From the NCBI GenBank assembly GCA_958295915.1, contig OY282381.1, forward strand, positions 1 through 64,000: DNA of 64,000 nucleotides, written 5' to 3'. Within the stretch, counting starts at the first letter, position 1; the number at the start of each line of letters is the position of its first letter. The translations under genes were made by a program, and so were the position numbers. A model generated the notes under the pieces. That model had not been told where the DNA came from and ran no database searches. It was given only the letters and a program-made list of their open reading frames with translations. Positions 38,901-47,243 of the stretch are shown in pieces. This DNA is from an uncultured Caldilineaceae bacterium (GTDB lineage Bacteria; Chloroflexota; Anaerolineae; Caldilineales; Caldilineaceae).

Positions 38901-38987
38901 GGAGAACGATTGCCATTCCGGCCTGACCCCGACGACCAGGCCCACTTTGAAAACAGCCAATTGCTTGTTCCCCTGAAACTGCAGTGA
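35928..38987 (+). CDS. GT39-like membrane glycosyltransferase with C-terminal carbohydrate-binding-like domain
   Basis: About 1020 residues. The first loop holds GLNVHPDERNIACFYAP, where the acidic pair matches the catalytic loop of polyprenyl-phosphate-dependent GT39/ArnT-like enzymes, and ten or more membrane helices follow to about residue 450. A cytoplasmic or periplasmic region comes next, and the C-terminal 300 residues match the extracytoplasmic domain of the preceding gene. Two stretches look like translated repeats: 37137-37245 in a loop between helices and 37872-37898. The start is uncertain: TTG 35928 keeps the first helix, GTG 35880 reads through a dispersed repeat. The pair probably modifies an envelope glycan; donor and acceptor are unknown. 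Confidence 0.78.
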   Translation: MKISVARQRILASKVIYALLGVVMLFGLGLRTWNVNFDGGLNVHPDERNIACFYAPTIGWPSSVDEFLDPRRSPLNPLWDRENDRRRSFTYGHFPLYLGILSGELLSELAAAGGWLPLPPKILALMEQANSPCAGVAVAGRLLMALLDTATIGLLFLLGRRLYGAAVGLLAAAFYACAAQAVQLSHFFAMDPASATFVVLAVYGGVLMAQDRFWRGVVWSGMGSGLAIAAKFSAAPILAVPVAAALIVWRTGAHGWRLVAGALLALLLACAFFILTSPYAALDWENFMQATLVEQGRMVRGLADLPYTRQYRNTTPYLYFMRQQVVWGLGWPLGLLALAGSGWALAKAALLRARPGELVVWTWLIPYFGVTGAFLAKFNRYMSPVLPFALLFAAGLVGWLSAGERSGERGETRRARLWSFPGFGLRASRVARLARGSKIIPVLLIGAALGGGLFWSLAYVHGVYGHEHTWVAASRWVYANAPAGSVILWELWDDPLPKRIPGEAGLDMGSHGLRHIDWSPYEEDTGEKYAILKRKLREADYVIYSSKRIYESVDELPERYPLTIRYYELMFGEQLGFVQAAEFTSPPRLLGWVFADQEADESWSLYDHPRVSIFAKQRELSDAEFDALLEGSWKDAFFGYRGKDSLLNWATLVVAPTISTFFQRATTTQSQPLDAQSVISAWRPNRSEAVSRCDTFPDDGERITVCSCRSRPPAEEWRSLHKRLTAGQPITLGDAAKVTLLGWELLRGSTPQPTETVVVRLYWQPHGRINEELHSFLHLYAPSLQRAWVATQNHYPSCQPTKRWHPGNYYVDELRLTIPSDTPPVPYSLVVGLVSSDGARLAVPGSTNDLVHLRPLEVAPTRTGFFQRALFLRERPTIRTRADTADGLRLQGYDLQTANSHESQAHGGSILRLFWETTAQGPATDWITYVHLHDPQGERIAQFDGPALAGLQPTSHWQTDALYIDQRQISLPTDLPPGTYLFRIGLYNFSSGERLPFRPDPDDQAHFENSQLLVPLKLQ
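37137..37245. repeat. GC-rich repeat-like insertion in GT39-like gene
   Basis: Purine-rich GAGAGAAGCGGAGAGAGGGG, then GACGCGACGCGCGCGCCTCT and TGCGCGCGTCGCGGGTTGCG, CGCCTTGCGCGCGGCTCG. Translated as an Arg/Ser/Gly-rich loop (GERSGERGETRRARLWS) between two membrane helices. Confidence 0.5.
37872..37898. repeat. GTAGGGGC hairpin repeat, copy 6 (inside GT39-like gene, inverted)
   Basis: TGGGCAACCCTTGTGGTTGC followed by TCCTACG, the reverse orientation of the family with both arms intact. Translated as WATLVVAPT. Confidence 0.75.
38566..38974 (+). repeat. 409-bp near-identical block, copy 2
   Basis: Same sequence as 35427-35835 with one substitution, giving Gly instead of Ser. The flanking parts of the two C-terminal domains are clearly homologous but much more diverged. 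Confidence 0.95.
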
Positions 38988-39012
38988 CCACTGGCCACTA
39001 GGGTTTCAGGGA
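38983..39012. repeat. CAGTGG-family dispersed repeat at a convergent gene junction
   Basis: GCAGTGACCACTGGCCACTA followed by GGGTTTCAGG. The GT39-like stop codon (TGA) lies inside it. Confidence 0.5.
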
Positions 39013-39015
39013 AAA

Positions 39016-40626
39016 CTAGACTGCATGCCAGTTTTGCCCTTCTCTTGCTAACAAGTTGCCGGCTTCTTCCGGCCCCCAGGTGCCGGCCGGATATTTGGGC
39101 AGTAGGAAGGGATCATCCCTGCTAACTACCTGTTCCTCCTGCATATACCATCCTTCCAACACCTGTGTAATCCGCTGCCATGCTAACTCTACCTCATCTC
39201 GTCGGGTAAAGAGTGTGGAATCCCCAAGAACCACATCCAACAGAAGCCGCTGATAGGCATCCGGGGGGTCGCCGAAGCTATGGCCATAGGTAAACTCCAG
39301 ATTGACAGGTGTCAGATTCACAGATGGGCCGGGCCGCTTGGCAAGCGTTTTAAGGGTAATGCCTTCATCTGGCTGAATACGCATCGTGAGGACATTACGG
39401 CTGAGGATATCTCGATTCAATGGCGCCGCCATGTCCGCAGACTGACGCGCTGCGCCGTCGAAACCCTCCGTCGATTCGAAAAGCAGATGCGGCACGCTGC
39501 GGAATGTGACAGATATTTCGGATGCTTTGCGAGGCAGGGCCTTGCCTGTGCGCAGGTAGAAAGGGACGCCTTGCCAGCGCCAATTGTCGATCTCCAGGCG
39601 CCAGGCCACATAGGTTTCGGTGGTGGAGTCAGACGCTACCCCGTTTTCGTCCAGATAGGCAGGGATCGGTTGGGTCGCGGCAGTACCGGCCTCGTATTGG
39701 GCGCGTACCACATACTTTGGCACCTCTTCCGGTTGCAGAGGACGGATAGCTTGAAGGAGATTGACTTTCTGGTCGCGCACCGCTTTGGCATCAAATGCAA
39801 TCGGGGGCTCCATGGCCGTGAGCGAGACGAGCTGCATGAGATGATTTTGCATCATATCGCGCAATGCCCCTGCTTTCTCGTAATAGCCGCCGCGGCCCTC
39901 TACACCGATGCTCTCAGCCACAGTGATCTGCACATTGTCCACATAGTTGCGGTTCCAGATTGGCTCGAAAATCCCGTTGGCGAAACGCAAGACAAGAACA
40001 TTCTGGACAGTCTCTTTGCCCAGGTAGTGATCGATGCGATAGACCTGATCCTCTTCGAAGACCGACAGCACATGGTCATTCAGCTTGTGGGCGCTCTCCA
40101 GATCGCTACCAAACGGCTTTTCGATAACGATACGGGTCCAGCTGCGCCCGCCAGTGGGCTCGACGAGTCCTGCAGCGCCCAAGCAGGCAACAATCGGTTC
40201 ATATACCGAGGGGGGTGTGGACAGATAGAACAGACGATTGCCGCCGATGTCCCACTGTTTATCTAACGACTTCATCCGACAGCGTAAGCGCTTGAAACCT
40301 TCGTCGTCATCGTAATCGCCGGAGATGTAAAAGAGCCGTGTGGCAAATACATCCCAGGCCGAGCTCTGCAGATCGCCATCCGCGTGCGCAATTACACTTG
40401 ACCGCGCGCGGCTACGGAATTCATCGTCAGTCAATGGAGAGCGGGCGTAACCGAGAATAACGAAGTTGTGCGGCAAAAGCCGCTGCTGGAAAAGTTTGTA
40501 GATTGCAGGCAACAATTTGCGATTTGCGAGATCACCGGACGCGCCAAATATGACCATCAACGCCGGTGACGAGACCTGGAACTGCTCTTGAATATTCGGC
40601 GCCTCTTCCAGAATGACCTCACTCAC
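39016..40626 (-). CDS. zwf: Glucose-6-phosphate dehydrogenase
   Basis: A 536-residue enzyme that oxidises glucose 6-phosphate to 6-phosphogluconolactone with NADP+. The coenzyme motif is [15 protein letters not shown] (Gly28 onward), the substrate and catalytic motif is RIDHYLGKE, with EKPFG before it and [18 protein letters not shown] after. The length is slightly above the usual 490-510 because of the N-terminal tail. The GTG start is preceded by GGGGGAG six or seven bases upstream. A CAGTGG-type repeat separates it from the upstream ABC transporter genes. No 6-phosphogluconolactonase or gnd lies next to it. Confidence 0.95.
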   Translation of the reverse strand: MSEVILEEAPNIQEQFQVSSPALMVIFGASGDLANRKLLPAIYKLFQQRLLPHNFVILGYARSPLTDDEFRSRARSSVIAHADGDLQSSAWDVFATRLFYISGDYDDDEGFKRLRCRMKSLDKQWDIGGNRLFYLSTPPSVYEPIVACLGAAGLVEPTGGRSWTRIVIEKPFGSDLESAHKLNDHVLSVFEEDQVYRIDHYLGKETVQNVLVLRFANGIFEPIWNRNYVDNVQITVAESIGVEGRGGYYEKAGALRDMMQNHLMQLVSLTAMEPPIAFDAKAVRDQKVNLLQAIRPLQPEEVPKYVVRAQYEAGTAATQPIPAYLDENGVASDSTTETYVAWRLEIDNWRWQGVPFYLRTGKALPRKASEISVTFRSVPHLLFESTEGFDGAARQSADMAAPLNRDILSRNVLTMRIQPDEGITLKTLAKRPGPSVNLTPVNLEFTYGHSFGDPPDAYQRLLLDVVLGDSTLFTRRDEVELAWQRITQVLEGWYMQEEQVVSRDDPFLLPKYPAGTWGPEEAGNLLAREGQNWHAV

Positions 40627-40647
40627 GCTCTGCTCCCCCCTTTGCTA

Positions 40648-40698
40648 CGTCAGTGGCTAAACTGCAGTGACCAGTGAAACCTCACTGGTCACTGGGAA
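40648..40698. repeat. CAGTGG-family dispersed repeat
   Basis: GTCAGTGGCTAAACTGCAGT, GACCAGTGAAACC and TCACTGGTCACTGGGAACCC; GACCAGTGA pairs with TCACTGGTC to form a hairpin. It covers the gap before zwf and the end of the ATPase gene. Confidence 0.6.
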
Positions 40699-41810
40699 CC
40701 CGCTCTTTTATAGGCGATCACCGGAGAACGGACCGTCACCTGAAGTGGCTGATCCGGCACGTAACCGTCCGATGTCCCCAAACGCGCATCCAGAAAAGTG
40801 CCGCTGGGAAGTTGCACAGTGATCAACTGATCATGACCAAAGAAAAGTGTATGGCGCACCCGGGATGCAGGCAGACCGGGGGAAGCAGGTAACAGTTCAA
40901 TATTTTCCGGACGGAGAAGAATGTCCACCGGGCCGCGTGCCGGCTTCTGCGTGGCTAGGGTTCCTAGTTCACATTCGATCGTGTCTCCGTACCCAATTCC
41001 GGGCAAAAAATTAGCGTCGCCGATAAACTCAGCCACAGCCCGGGTGGCTGGATTCCTGTACAGTTCATGCGGCGCAGTGACCTGCTTCACTGTCCCATCG
41101 AGCATCACAGCCACCCGATCTACCAAACTCAGCGCCTCTTCCTGATCGTGGGTCACGAAGATGGCGGTCGTATTGGAGGCGCGAAGGATTGAACGCACCT
41201 CGGCGCGCACGCGCGCGCGCAGGCTGGCGTCTAAATTGCTGAAAGGTTCATCCAGCAGTATCAACGCCGGTTTGGGAGCCAATGCTCTGGCCAACGCCAC
41301 CCTTTGCTGCTGGCCACCGCTCAATTCATGGGGCATCCGACCTTCCAAACCGGTCAGCCCGGCCAACTCCAGAACCTCCTTGGCGCGAGCGGATTTCTTG
41401 TCTGCCGGCAATCTACGTAGCCCGAACTGAATATTGGCCAGAACGTTGACATGGGGAAACAAAGCATACTCCTGAAAAACCATTCCTACCCGACGCTTCT
41501 CAGTCGGCGCATGCACAGTCGGGCTGGCCACAACAACCCCGTCAATTTCGATGGACCCGGCGTCCACCCGTTCGAAACCGGCGATGAGCCGCAGGGTCGT
41601 TGTCTTACCGCACCCAGAGGGCCCTAAGAGCGCAAGCAATTCGCCGTTGCGCACTGTGAGCGTAACTTCGTTGACGGCTGTGACGCCACCCTCAAAGCGT
41701 TTGCTGACTCCATGCAAGCATAGCCCGGCGGGCGATTCTGTTCGCAAAGCGGAATCATATAGATCAGCGGTTGCGCTCAACATCGAATTCTCGAATTCAT
41801 TCTCTGACAT
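40689..41810 (-). CDS. ABC transporter ATP-binding protein, Fe3+/polyamine type (FbpC-like)
   Basis: About 373 residues with Walker A GPSGCGKTTT (about residue 63), signature LSGGQQQR, Walker B LILLDEPFSNLDA and a C-terminal TOBE-like region (GPVDILLRPENIELLP). The best match is the FbpC/PotA group. The start is ATG 41810, preceded by AGGAGG and overlapping the permease gene by 14 bp; the frame extends further upstream to 41906 inside the permease gene. With that permease it forms the membrane part of an iron-like importer. No binding protein is encoded nearby. Confidence 0.9.
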   Translation of the reverse strand: MSENEFENSMLSATADLYDSALRTESPAGLCLHGVSKRFEGGVTAVNEVTLTVRNGELLALLGPSGCGKTTTLRLIAGFERVDAGSIEIDGVVVASPTVHAPTEKRRVGMVFQEYALFPHVNVLANIQFGLRRLPADKKSARAKEVLELAGLTGLEGRMPHELSGGQQQRVALARALAPKPALILLDEPFSNLDASLRARVRAEVRSILRASNTTAIFVTHDQEEALSLVDRVAVMLDGTVKQVTAPHELYRNPATRAVAEFIGDANFLPGIGYGDTIECELGTLATQKPARGPVDILLRPENIELLPASPGLPASRVRHTLFFGHDQLITVQLPSGTFLDARLGTSDGYVPDQPLQVTVRSPVIAYKRAGSQ

Positions 41811-43467
41811 CCTTTTCCTCCTGCATGAGGACAAGCAAGATGCTGCATGCCGACATGGCAAGAAGCACCAGCGCCGGCGCGGCCGCTCTGGTAAAAAACG
41901 CCTCATCGGTAGCCGACCAGATTTGCGTTGCCAATGTGGAGAAGCCTGTCGGACTTAACAGCAGAGTCGCCGGCAGCTCCTTTACTGTTGTCAGAAAAAC
42001 AAGCGCCATACCTGCCAGAACGCCCGGACGCGCCAACGGAGCGATAATCCGTCCGAATACGGCCCGATTTCCCAGCCCCAGACTATGCCCTGCTTCCTCC
42101 AAGCGAGGATTCATCTGCAACAGGCTCATTTGTATGGCCCCCATCGCTTGGGGCAAGAAACGGACTACATAGGCAAACACAAGCATCCACAAAGTTTGAT
42201 ACACCAGCGGCATAAAATTTGCGCCGAAGAAAACAAGGCTGAGGGCAATAACAATCCCCGGCAGACCATAGCCTACATATACCGCCTGCGCAGCGAAATT
42301 CGTTACGCGCCCCGCCATTCGTATCGCCGCATAGGCGATGGGCAGACCCAGCGCTGTCGCAGCCACGGCTGCCATGACGCCTGCTCGGAAACTGTTGAGC
42401 GTCGCTGTCCATACCGGAACTAAAGATTCTCCGGAGGCCAGACCGCGCAGCAACCAAAACAGAATCACGCCAGCGGGCATGATGAGCGCCATCAGGATCA
42501 CACTACCACAGAAAATCAGCGCCGGCCATTTCTGGCGGGCCAGAGGGATGCGCTGACGCGGGGGGACAACCCCGGCGCTACTACGGTAATAACGAGGGCG
42601 ACTGCGTCCTCGGCTGTTTCGTTCCAACAGCAGAAGTATAATCGTCATCACCACCAGCGCCAATGAAAGTAAGGATGCAAGATTGCGATCAAAACTACTC
42701 AAATACTGGACGTAAATCGCCCTGGTAAAGCTGTTGAAACGCAGCAGAGAGACCGCTCCGAAGTCGCTTACTGTGTATAGAGCGACCAGCAGTCCACCCG
42801 CCGTGATGGCCGGCCGCAAATTCGGCAATGTTACCCGCAGGAACGTTTGCCAACCATTGTATCCCAGGGAACGCGCGGCTTCTTCAATCGACGGATCGAA
42901 CCTGTGCAAAGCGGCACGGATACTCATAAAAATATACGGATATGTAAAGAGTGTCAAGACCCAGAGAGCGCCGGTAAAGCCGTAGATTGACGGCAGACGC
43001 TCGACGCCGAAAGGGGATAACAGCTCTTGCAGAACGCCCCGTGGCCCGAACATAGCGATCAGCGTAAACCCACCAACATAGCTTGGGATCACCAGAGGCA
43101 TCATGGCCAGGATAGTCCAAATACGCCATCCTGGCAGATCTGTGCGGACGGTCAGCCAAGCGAGAGGCAGCGCGAGCGCCAGAGAAAGTGTAGTGACACT
43201 GCATGTGAGAAGTAAGCTGTTCCACAGAATATGAACGGCGCGGGTACGCGCCAGCAGATTCACAGCCGTTGGCAAACCAACACCAGCAGCCCGGTAAAGC
43301 AGATAGGCCAACGGCAACAGCATTAACAGAGCGATCAGGAGGACGACCACTCTGAATAGATCACCGAAGTATCCATGAACAGACGTCCCCGTTCGGGCGC
43401 GCCATCTGCTGATCACTGCCCTCCACCTGTCTGAGGGGAATGCCCAACCAACTCTTGGCGGTTGCAT
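41797..43467 (-). CDS. ABC transporter permease, FbpB-like iron transport type
   Basis: A 556-residue permease made of two fused six-helix modules, as in FbpB. Each module has its EAA loop for contact with the ATPase: EEAARSLGYNGWQTFLRVTL near residue 215 and EEAGHSLGLGNRAVFGRIIA near residue 460. It overlaps the ATPase gene downstream. In the family it carries ferric iron delivered by an FbpA/FutA-type protein. The gene upstream is an unrelated small membrane protein, so the binding protein must be encoded elsewhere or the substrate differs. Confidence 0.9.
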   Translation of the reverse strand: MQPPRVGWAFPSDRWRAVISRWRARTGTSVHGYFGDLFRVVVLLIALLMLLPLAYLLYRAAGVGLPTAVNLLARTRAVHILWNSLLLTCSVTTLSLALALPLAWLTVRTDLPGWRIWTILAMMPLVIPSYVGGFTLIAMFGPRGVLQELLSPFGVERLPSIYGFTGALWVLTLFTYPYIFMSIRAALHRFDPSIEEAARSLGYNGWQTFLRVTLPNLRPAITAGGLLVALYTVSDFGAVSLLRFNSFTRAIYVQYLSSFDRNLASLLSLALVVMTIILLLLERNSRGRSRPRYYRSSAGVVPPRQRIPLARQKWPALIFCGSVILMALIMPAGVILFWLLRGLASGESLVPVWTATLNSFRAGVMAAVAATALGLPIAYAAIRMAGRVTNFAAQAVYVGYGLPGIVIALSLVFFGANFMPLVYQTLWMLVFAYVVRFLPQAMGAIQMSLLQMNPRLEEAGHSLGLGNRAVFGRIIAPLARPGVLAGMALVFLTTVKELPATLLLSPTGFSTLATQIWSATDEAFFTRAAAPALVLLAMSACSILLVLMQEEKDVRE

Positions 43468-43515
43468 CGAGCATGGAGACGCGTTCTGTTGAGAATCTGT
43501 AGACGACCGGCTTTG

Positions 43516-44022
43516 TTACCCCCCATTGATTCCCTCTGGCGTATGCGTTACCTGGCGAGCTTGGCCAACATTCAGACCATACTGTCCCATTATGGATGGC
43601 CAGAACAGCCAAATAAGTCCAATCAACGGTTGAAAGAAGGGAAAATAACCGTAGTCAGCTCCGAAATGTCGCCACACAGTACGACCAATCGTCTCGGGGA
43701 TCAGTAGGCTGAGGCTACCCACAAGCAATGTGAGAGCCGTCTCGAACGCTAGAACACCTACGGAAAGACGCCAAGACCAACGCGCGCGGTAGGCAAAGCC
43801 TATGGTAGCTGTCAGATAACAGAGAGCGGCCACCAGACTGAGGGCCGGCGCCAGATGGTTGCTAACGCCTTCCTTCAAGAAAAGTTGAAATAAAGCCCGC
43901 ACGCCAGTAGACAACGCCAGGAGCGGATATGAAACAGTAAGGATATAGCCAAAAACCGTTACCATCTCATTTGTATTCGTTTTTCTGTCCGGGCTGTTAA
44001 AGGCCAGGCGCGATTTAGTCAT
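43516..44022 (-). CDS. Small membrane protein, unknown
   Basis: About 168 residues with four predicted membrane helices (VFGYILTVSYPLLALSTGVR, APALSLVAALCYLTATIGFA, LSVGVLAFETALTLLVGSLS, YFPFFQPLIGLIWLFWPSIM). I do not recognise the family. Start ATG 44022 has a weak AGGGTAGGT upstream; the frame extends to 44079. It ends 49 bp before the permease gene on the same strand and may share its transcript. Confidence 0.6.
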   Translation of the reverse strand: MTKSRLAFNSPDRKTNTNEMVTVFGYILTVSYPLLALSTGVRALFQLFLKEGVSNHLAPALSLVAALCYLTATIGFAYRARWSWRLSVGVLAFETALTLLVGSLSLLIPETIGRTVWRHFGADYGYFPFFQPLIGLIWLFWPSIMGQYGLNVGQARQVTHTPEGINGG

Positions 44023-44150
44023 CAGCGACCTACCCTGACGGCAATCCGAATCGTCACATCCGGCGCATAACCGTAACACATTTCTACCTGAGCCGTCTAC
44101 TCAGCCAAGAATCGAAGAGCAGGCGCCCTGATACACTCTGCGCGCAAGAC

Positions 44151-44792
44151 CTACGTGATCTCTACCGGATCGTCCGCAAGGAAGCGAGTCTGAATGAACG
44201 CCCTGGCTTCAGTATAGTTGCGGACGATCGGTAGATGGGGATTGTCGATAATGACATTTTCCGGCGGATCGAAAAGCATACTCACATCAGCCGTTTCCAA
44301 CATTGCGATATCGTTGTAAGAGTCGCCTATTGCCAATGTGTGGAACCGGAGCTCCCGAAATGCTAACATTGCCTTGTGTTTGGGTTTGTCCAGGCGCAGC
44401 CGGTATCCTGTGATGAAGCCATCCGCATCAACGTCCAGTGAGTGACAGAAAATCGTCGGATAGCCGAGTTGGGCCATCAGGGGCATGGCGAATTCGTAAA
44501 ATGTATCAGAAACGATGATAAACTGTGTCCGCTGACGAATCCAGGCGACAAATTTCTCCGCCTCTGGGAGAGGGGAGATGGTTGAGATTACATCCTGTAT
44601 ATCCTGCAAGCGCAGGGTATGCGCCTGCAGAATCTCCAGCCGCATCTGCATCAGCTGATCGTAGTTGGGGATGTCGCGGGTCGTCAAGCGCAGCTGCTCG
44701 ATGCCGGTCTTTTTGGCAAATTCGATCCAGATTTCAGGGACAAGAACACCTTCCAGATCGCTCGCGATCAGTCGGGGTCTCGGATCAAGCAT
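44151..44792 (-). CDS. thrH: ThrH-like phosphoserine phosphatase / phosphoserine:homoserine phosphotransferase
   Basis: About 213 residues of the HAD superfamily. The nucleophile motif is SDLEGVLVPEIWIEFA, which with KTGIEQLRLTTRDIPNYDQL closely follows Pseudomonas ThrH; later motifs are IIVSDTFYEFAMPLMAQLG and GDSYNDIAML. ThrH removes phosphate from phosphoserine and can pass it to homoserine. ATG 44792 is chosen because AAAGGA lies seven bases before it; the frame reaches 44807. It immediately follows the histidine phosphatase gene, so the two likely form an operon of small phosphatases. Confidence 0.88.
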   Translation of the reverse strand: MLDPRPRLIASDLEGVLVPEIWIEFAKKTGIEQLRLTTRDIPNYDQLMQMRLEILQAHTLRLQDIQDVISTISPLPEAEKFVAWIRQRTQFIIVSDTFYEFAMPLMAQLGYPTIFCHSLDVDADGFITGYRLRLDKPKHKAMLAFRELRFHTLAIGDSYNDIAMLETADVSMLFDPPENVIIDNPHLPIVRNYTEARAFIQTRFLADDPVEIT

Positions 44793-44803
44793 GGCATGTC
44801 CTT

Positions 44804-45532
44804 TCAATACGTCATGAATTCCGCTGTCAAATGATCCACCCGATTCGTATAGCGGATAAGTACAGACAAATTGCTGTTGGTTTGGGAGCGCACAAAGTCG
44901 ACCCGAGTGATGGCGGTGTTGTGATGGTTGAAATAAAAATCATTACCGGGGAGTCGCCCCAGCAGGGCCTTGAGCAGGCTATCCATAAAGGTTCCATGGC
45001 TGATGGCAGCGATGATCCCATTATCTGTATCTTGCGCCATCTGGCGCAGGGTGCCCGCCACCCGCACAGCCCGGGCGTAGCAAGAGGCCATATCCTCCTC
45101 GGCGCCGTGCCACCAACCCTTCTCGCCGATGCCGTCAGACAGATACCCTGGGAACATCTCCTCCACCTCTGAACGGTTGAGACCGGGGAAACCGGTAGCC
45201 TCCGCATCAGCGCCAGGGCGCAGGAATAGGCCACCCTGTTCATGCAGGTCTGTCCAAACGGATGGCGCAAGATTCATGGCTTCGGCGATAGGCCGCATAG
45301 TCTGCATCGAGCGCAGCATTGGACTGCTGTACAGACGGGTGATGCGCAGTTCATTGACATAGACGCCTAAAGATTTCGCTTGAGCCTCGCCGATCGCGGT
45401 TAGGGGTGGTTCGGCAACCCGTTGGCTCATATACGTATCGTATGGAACACTGAAGGGCCCATGCCGATTTCTGAGTTCCTCGGCAAGAAGATTGTTTGTC
45501 GACTGACCATGACGAATCAGATACAAAATCAT
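44804..45532 (-). CDS. Histidine phosphatase family protein
   Basis: About 242 residues. The phosphohistidine motif LIRHGQSTNN (Arg7-His8-Gly9) opens the protein, LYSSPMLRSMQTMRPIAEAM carries the second arginine, and ISHGTFMDSLL the second histidine, as in phosphoglycerate-mutase-like phosphatases. A 50-residue inserted region (LFLRPGADAEATGFPGLNRS onward) would cover the active site. Start ATG 45532 has GGAGA ten bases upstream; the longer frame adds residues unlike the family. A perfect 16-bp inverted repeat lies in the divergent promoter region upstream. Confidence 0.85.
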   Translation of the reverse strand: MILYLIRHGQSTNNLLAEELRNRHGPFSVPYDTYMSQRVAEPPLTAIGEAQAKSLGVYVNELRITRLYSSPMLRSMQTMRPIAEAMNLAPSVWTDLHEQGGLFLRPGADAEATGFPGLNRSEVEEMFPGYLSDGIGEKGWWHGAEEDMASCYARAVRVAGTLRQMAQDTDNGIIAAISHGTFMDSLLKALLGRLPGNDFYFNHHNTAITRVDFVRSQTNSNLSVLIRYTNRVDHLTAEFMTY

Positions 45533-45642
45533 TCGGGCAGAATCTCCAATCCGAATTTGATGGCTTTTGTCGAAGTTGAGAGTACACGAACAGAAGTGAA
45601 AAGGCAAGAAAGGGGCAGGATGAATAGGGGCCGTGTACATAT

Positions 45643-45678
45643 ATTTACTTTGTATAATAATGATTATACAAAGTAAAT
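45643..45678. promoter_or_regulatory. Perfect 16-bp inverted repeat with symmetrical TATAAT boxes in divergent promoter region
   Basis: ATTTACTTTGTATAAT (45643-45658), a 4-base centre AATG, then ATTATACAAAGTAAAT (45663-45678). Each arm ends with TATAAT reading towards one of the two divergent genes (histidine phosphatase and K+ transporter). It could be a regulator operator overlapping two -10 boxes. No matching -35 element is obvious and no T-run suggests a terminator. Confidence 0.65.
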
Positions 45679-45730
45679 AATCAAGAGGCCTACTTGACCA
45701 TCAGACCACACCATTGCATAATCTCACCTG

Positions 45731-47215
45731 ATGAATCAGAATCCTGTTGATGACACTGCTGATGACGTTCCCAGCGAATATCTGCTGAAGATTCGACTGA
45801 ATCGATCGTCGATGCCTCAAAAGAACGGGCGACGACCAGACGCACGCGAGCTGATTCGAACGGAAACTCACTCGAAGTTGCACACACCTCGGGTATTGAT
45901 TATCGGCTTCGCAGGCATTATCTTCCTGGGAACAGTTCTGTTGAAGCTGCCGGCTGCCTCGACTTCCGGTATTTCGATTAGCTGGATAGAAGCGATCTTC
46001 ACCGCAACCAGCGCTGTAACAGTTACAGGGCTTGGTGTCTTAACGACTGCAACCGATTTTACACGCTTCGGCCAGCTAATTATTCTGATTCTTCTTCAAG
46101 TCGGCGGCGTTGGGTTTATTGCCTTCAGCGTTCTGCTTTTCCGTTTGGTTGGCCGTCGAGTCACCCTCAATGAACGATTTGTGATTCAGCAATCGTTAGG
46201 CGTCGAGAGGGTCCGCTTTAACGGCGCCGGCGGCGTTGTAAACCTCGCACTTTACATCCTCGCTGTTACGGTGTCGATCGAGGCAATCGGCACTGTCTTG
46301 CTCTGGCTGCGCTGGCGAGCGGAATTCCCCGCTGGCGAGGCCCTATGGCTGGCTTTGTTCCACGCGGTCAGCAGCTATTGTAACGCCGGATTCGATCTGT
46401 TCTCAGGCGCCGGCCATCCACCCGTCTTCGGATTCGGCACAGACTATTACTCTCTGTCTGTGATGGCTGCCTTAATTCTCCTGGGTGGGGTCGGCGTTGC
46501 GGTCCTGTACGATATGGTCAGTTTTTTCAAGCATCGAATGCTGTCTCTCAATACCCGCATTACGTTGGGGTTGACATTGGCGCTGATACTCTCCGGCTTG
46601 GTCGTGATGCTGTTGGATCGACAGCTCTATAGCGCTGTTTTGGCCGGCAACTCCTTGGGTGAACGACTTGCCGTCAGTACTTTTACGATTATTTCTGCCC
46701 GCACCGCTGGTCTGACGATTTTGCCGCTGGATAATCTCAGTCAGAGCACCCAACTCATGCTTCTGATCTGGATGTTCATTGGTGGAGCGCCGGCAAGCAT
46801 GGCCGGCGGTGTCACCAGCAGCACTGTCGGAGTGTTGTTGATATCCGCCTTGGCCACCGCCAAAGGAGGACAGGGTGGAGCGGTCGCATTTGGCCGATCT
46901 GTACCCAGGGAAACATTGAATAAAGCCGTTGCGATTATGACAGTCAGCACCCTTTTGGTTGCAGTGGTAACAATCGTTCTTTCGCTTCTGGACCAAGGCG
47001 AAATTTTTGACCTGGGCTTTGAAGTTGTGAGTGCCTTTGCCAATGCCGGCTATTCTTTGGGATTTACCTCAAATCTGGATAGCTGGGGACAAGCATTGAT
47101 TGCCTTTACCATGTTTTGGGGGCGCCTGGGGCCACTGACAATCGTCATTGCTCTGGCCCAACGCGAGCGCTCTACTTTACTCCATTACCCTGAAGAATCG
47201 GTGATTTTAGGATGA
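45731..47215 (+). CDS. TrkH/KtrB family potassium transporter, membrane subunit
   Basis: A 494-residue ion transporter with four pore repeats. The selectivity-filter glycines are visible as TATSAVTVTGLGV, SSYCNAGFDLF, ISARTAGLTILP and SAFANAGYSLGF. The size fits KtrB/TrkH. KtrB works with the cytosolic ring protein KtrA; no such gene is adjacent. The N-terminal 45 residues before the first helix are poorly conserved-looking, so an internal start such as ATG 45812 is possible. It is divergent from the phosphatase gene and followed by an aminopeptidase gene. Confidence 0.9.
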   Translation: MNQNPVDDTADDVPSEYLLKIRLNRSSMPQKNGRRPDARELIRTETHSKLHTPRVLIIGFAGIIFLGTVLLKLPAASTSGISISWIEAIFTATSAVTVTGLGVLTTATDFTRFGQLIILILLQVGGVGFIAFSVLLFRLVGRRVTLNERFVIQQSLGVERVRFNGAGGVVNLALYILAVTVSIEAIGTVLLWLRWRAEFPAGEALWLALFHAVSSYCNAGFDLFSGAGHPPVFGFGTDYYSLSVMAALILLGGVGVAVLYDMVSFFKHRMLSLNTRITLGLTLALILSGLVVMLLDRQLYSAVLAGNSLGERLAVSTFTIISARTAGLTILPLDNLSQSTQLMLLIWMFIGGAPASMAGGVTSSTVGVLLISALATAKGGQGGAVAFGRSVPRETLNKAVAIMTVSTLLVAVVTIVLSLLDQGEIFDLGFEVVSAFANAGYSLGFTSNLDSWGQALIAFTMFWGRLGPLTIVIALAQRERSTLLHYPEESVILG

Positions 47216-47243
47216 TGCGCTACACAAGGAGGTTTTTACAGCC

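Noticed and set aside
45643..45678. Rho-independent terminator
   Set aside because: The palindrome is AT-rich, is not followed by a T-run and lies between two divergent genes.
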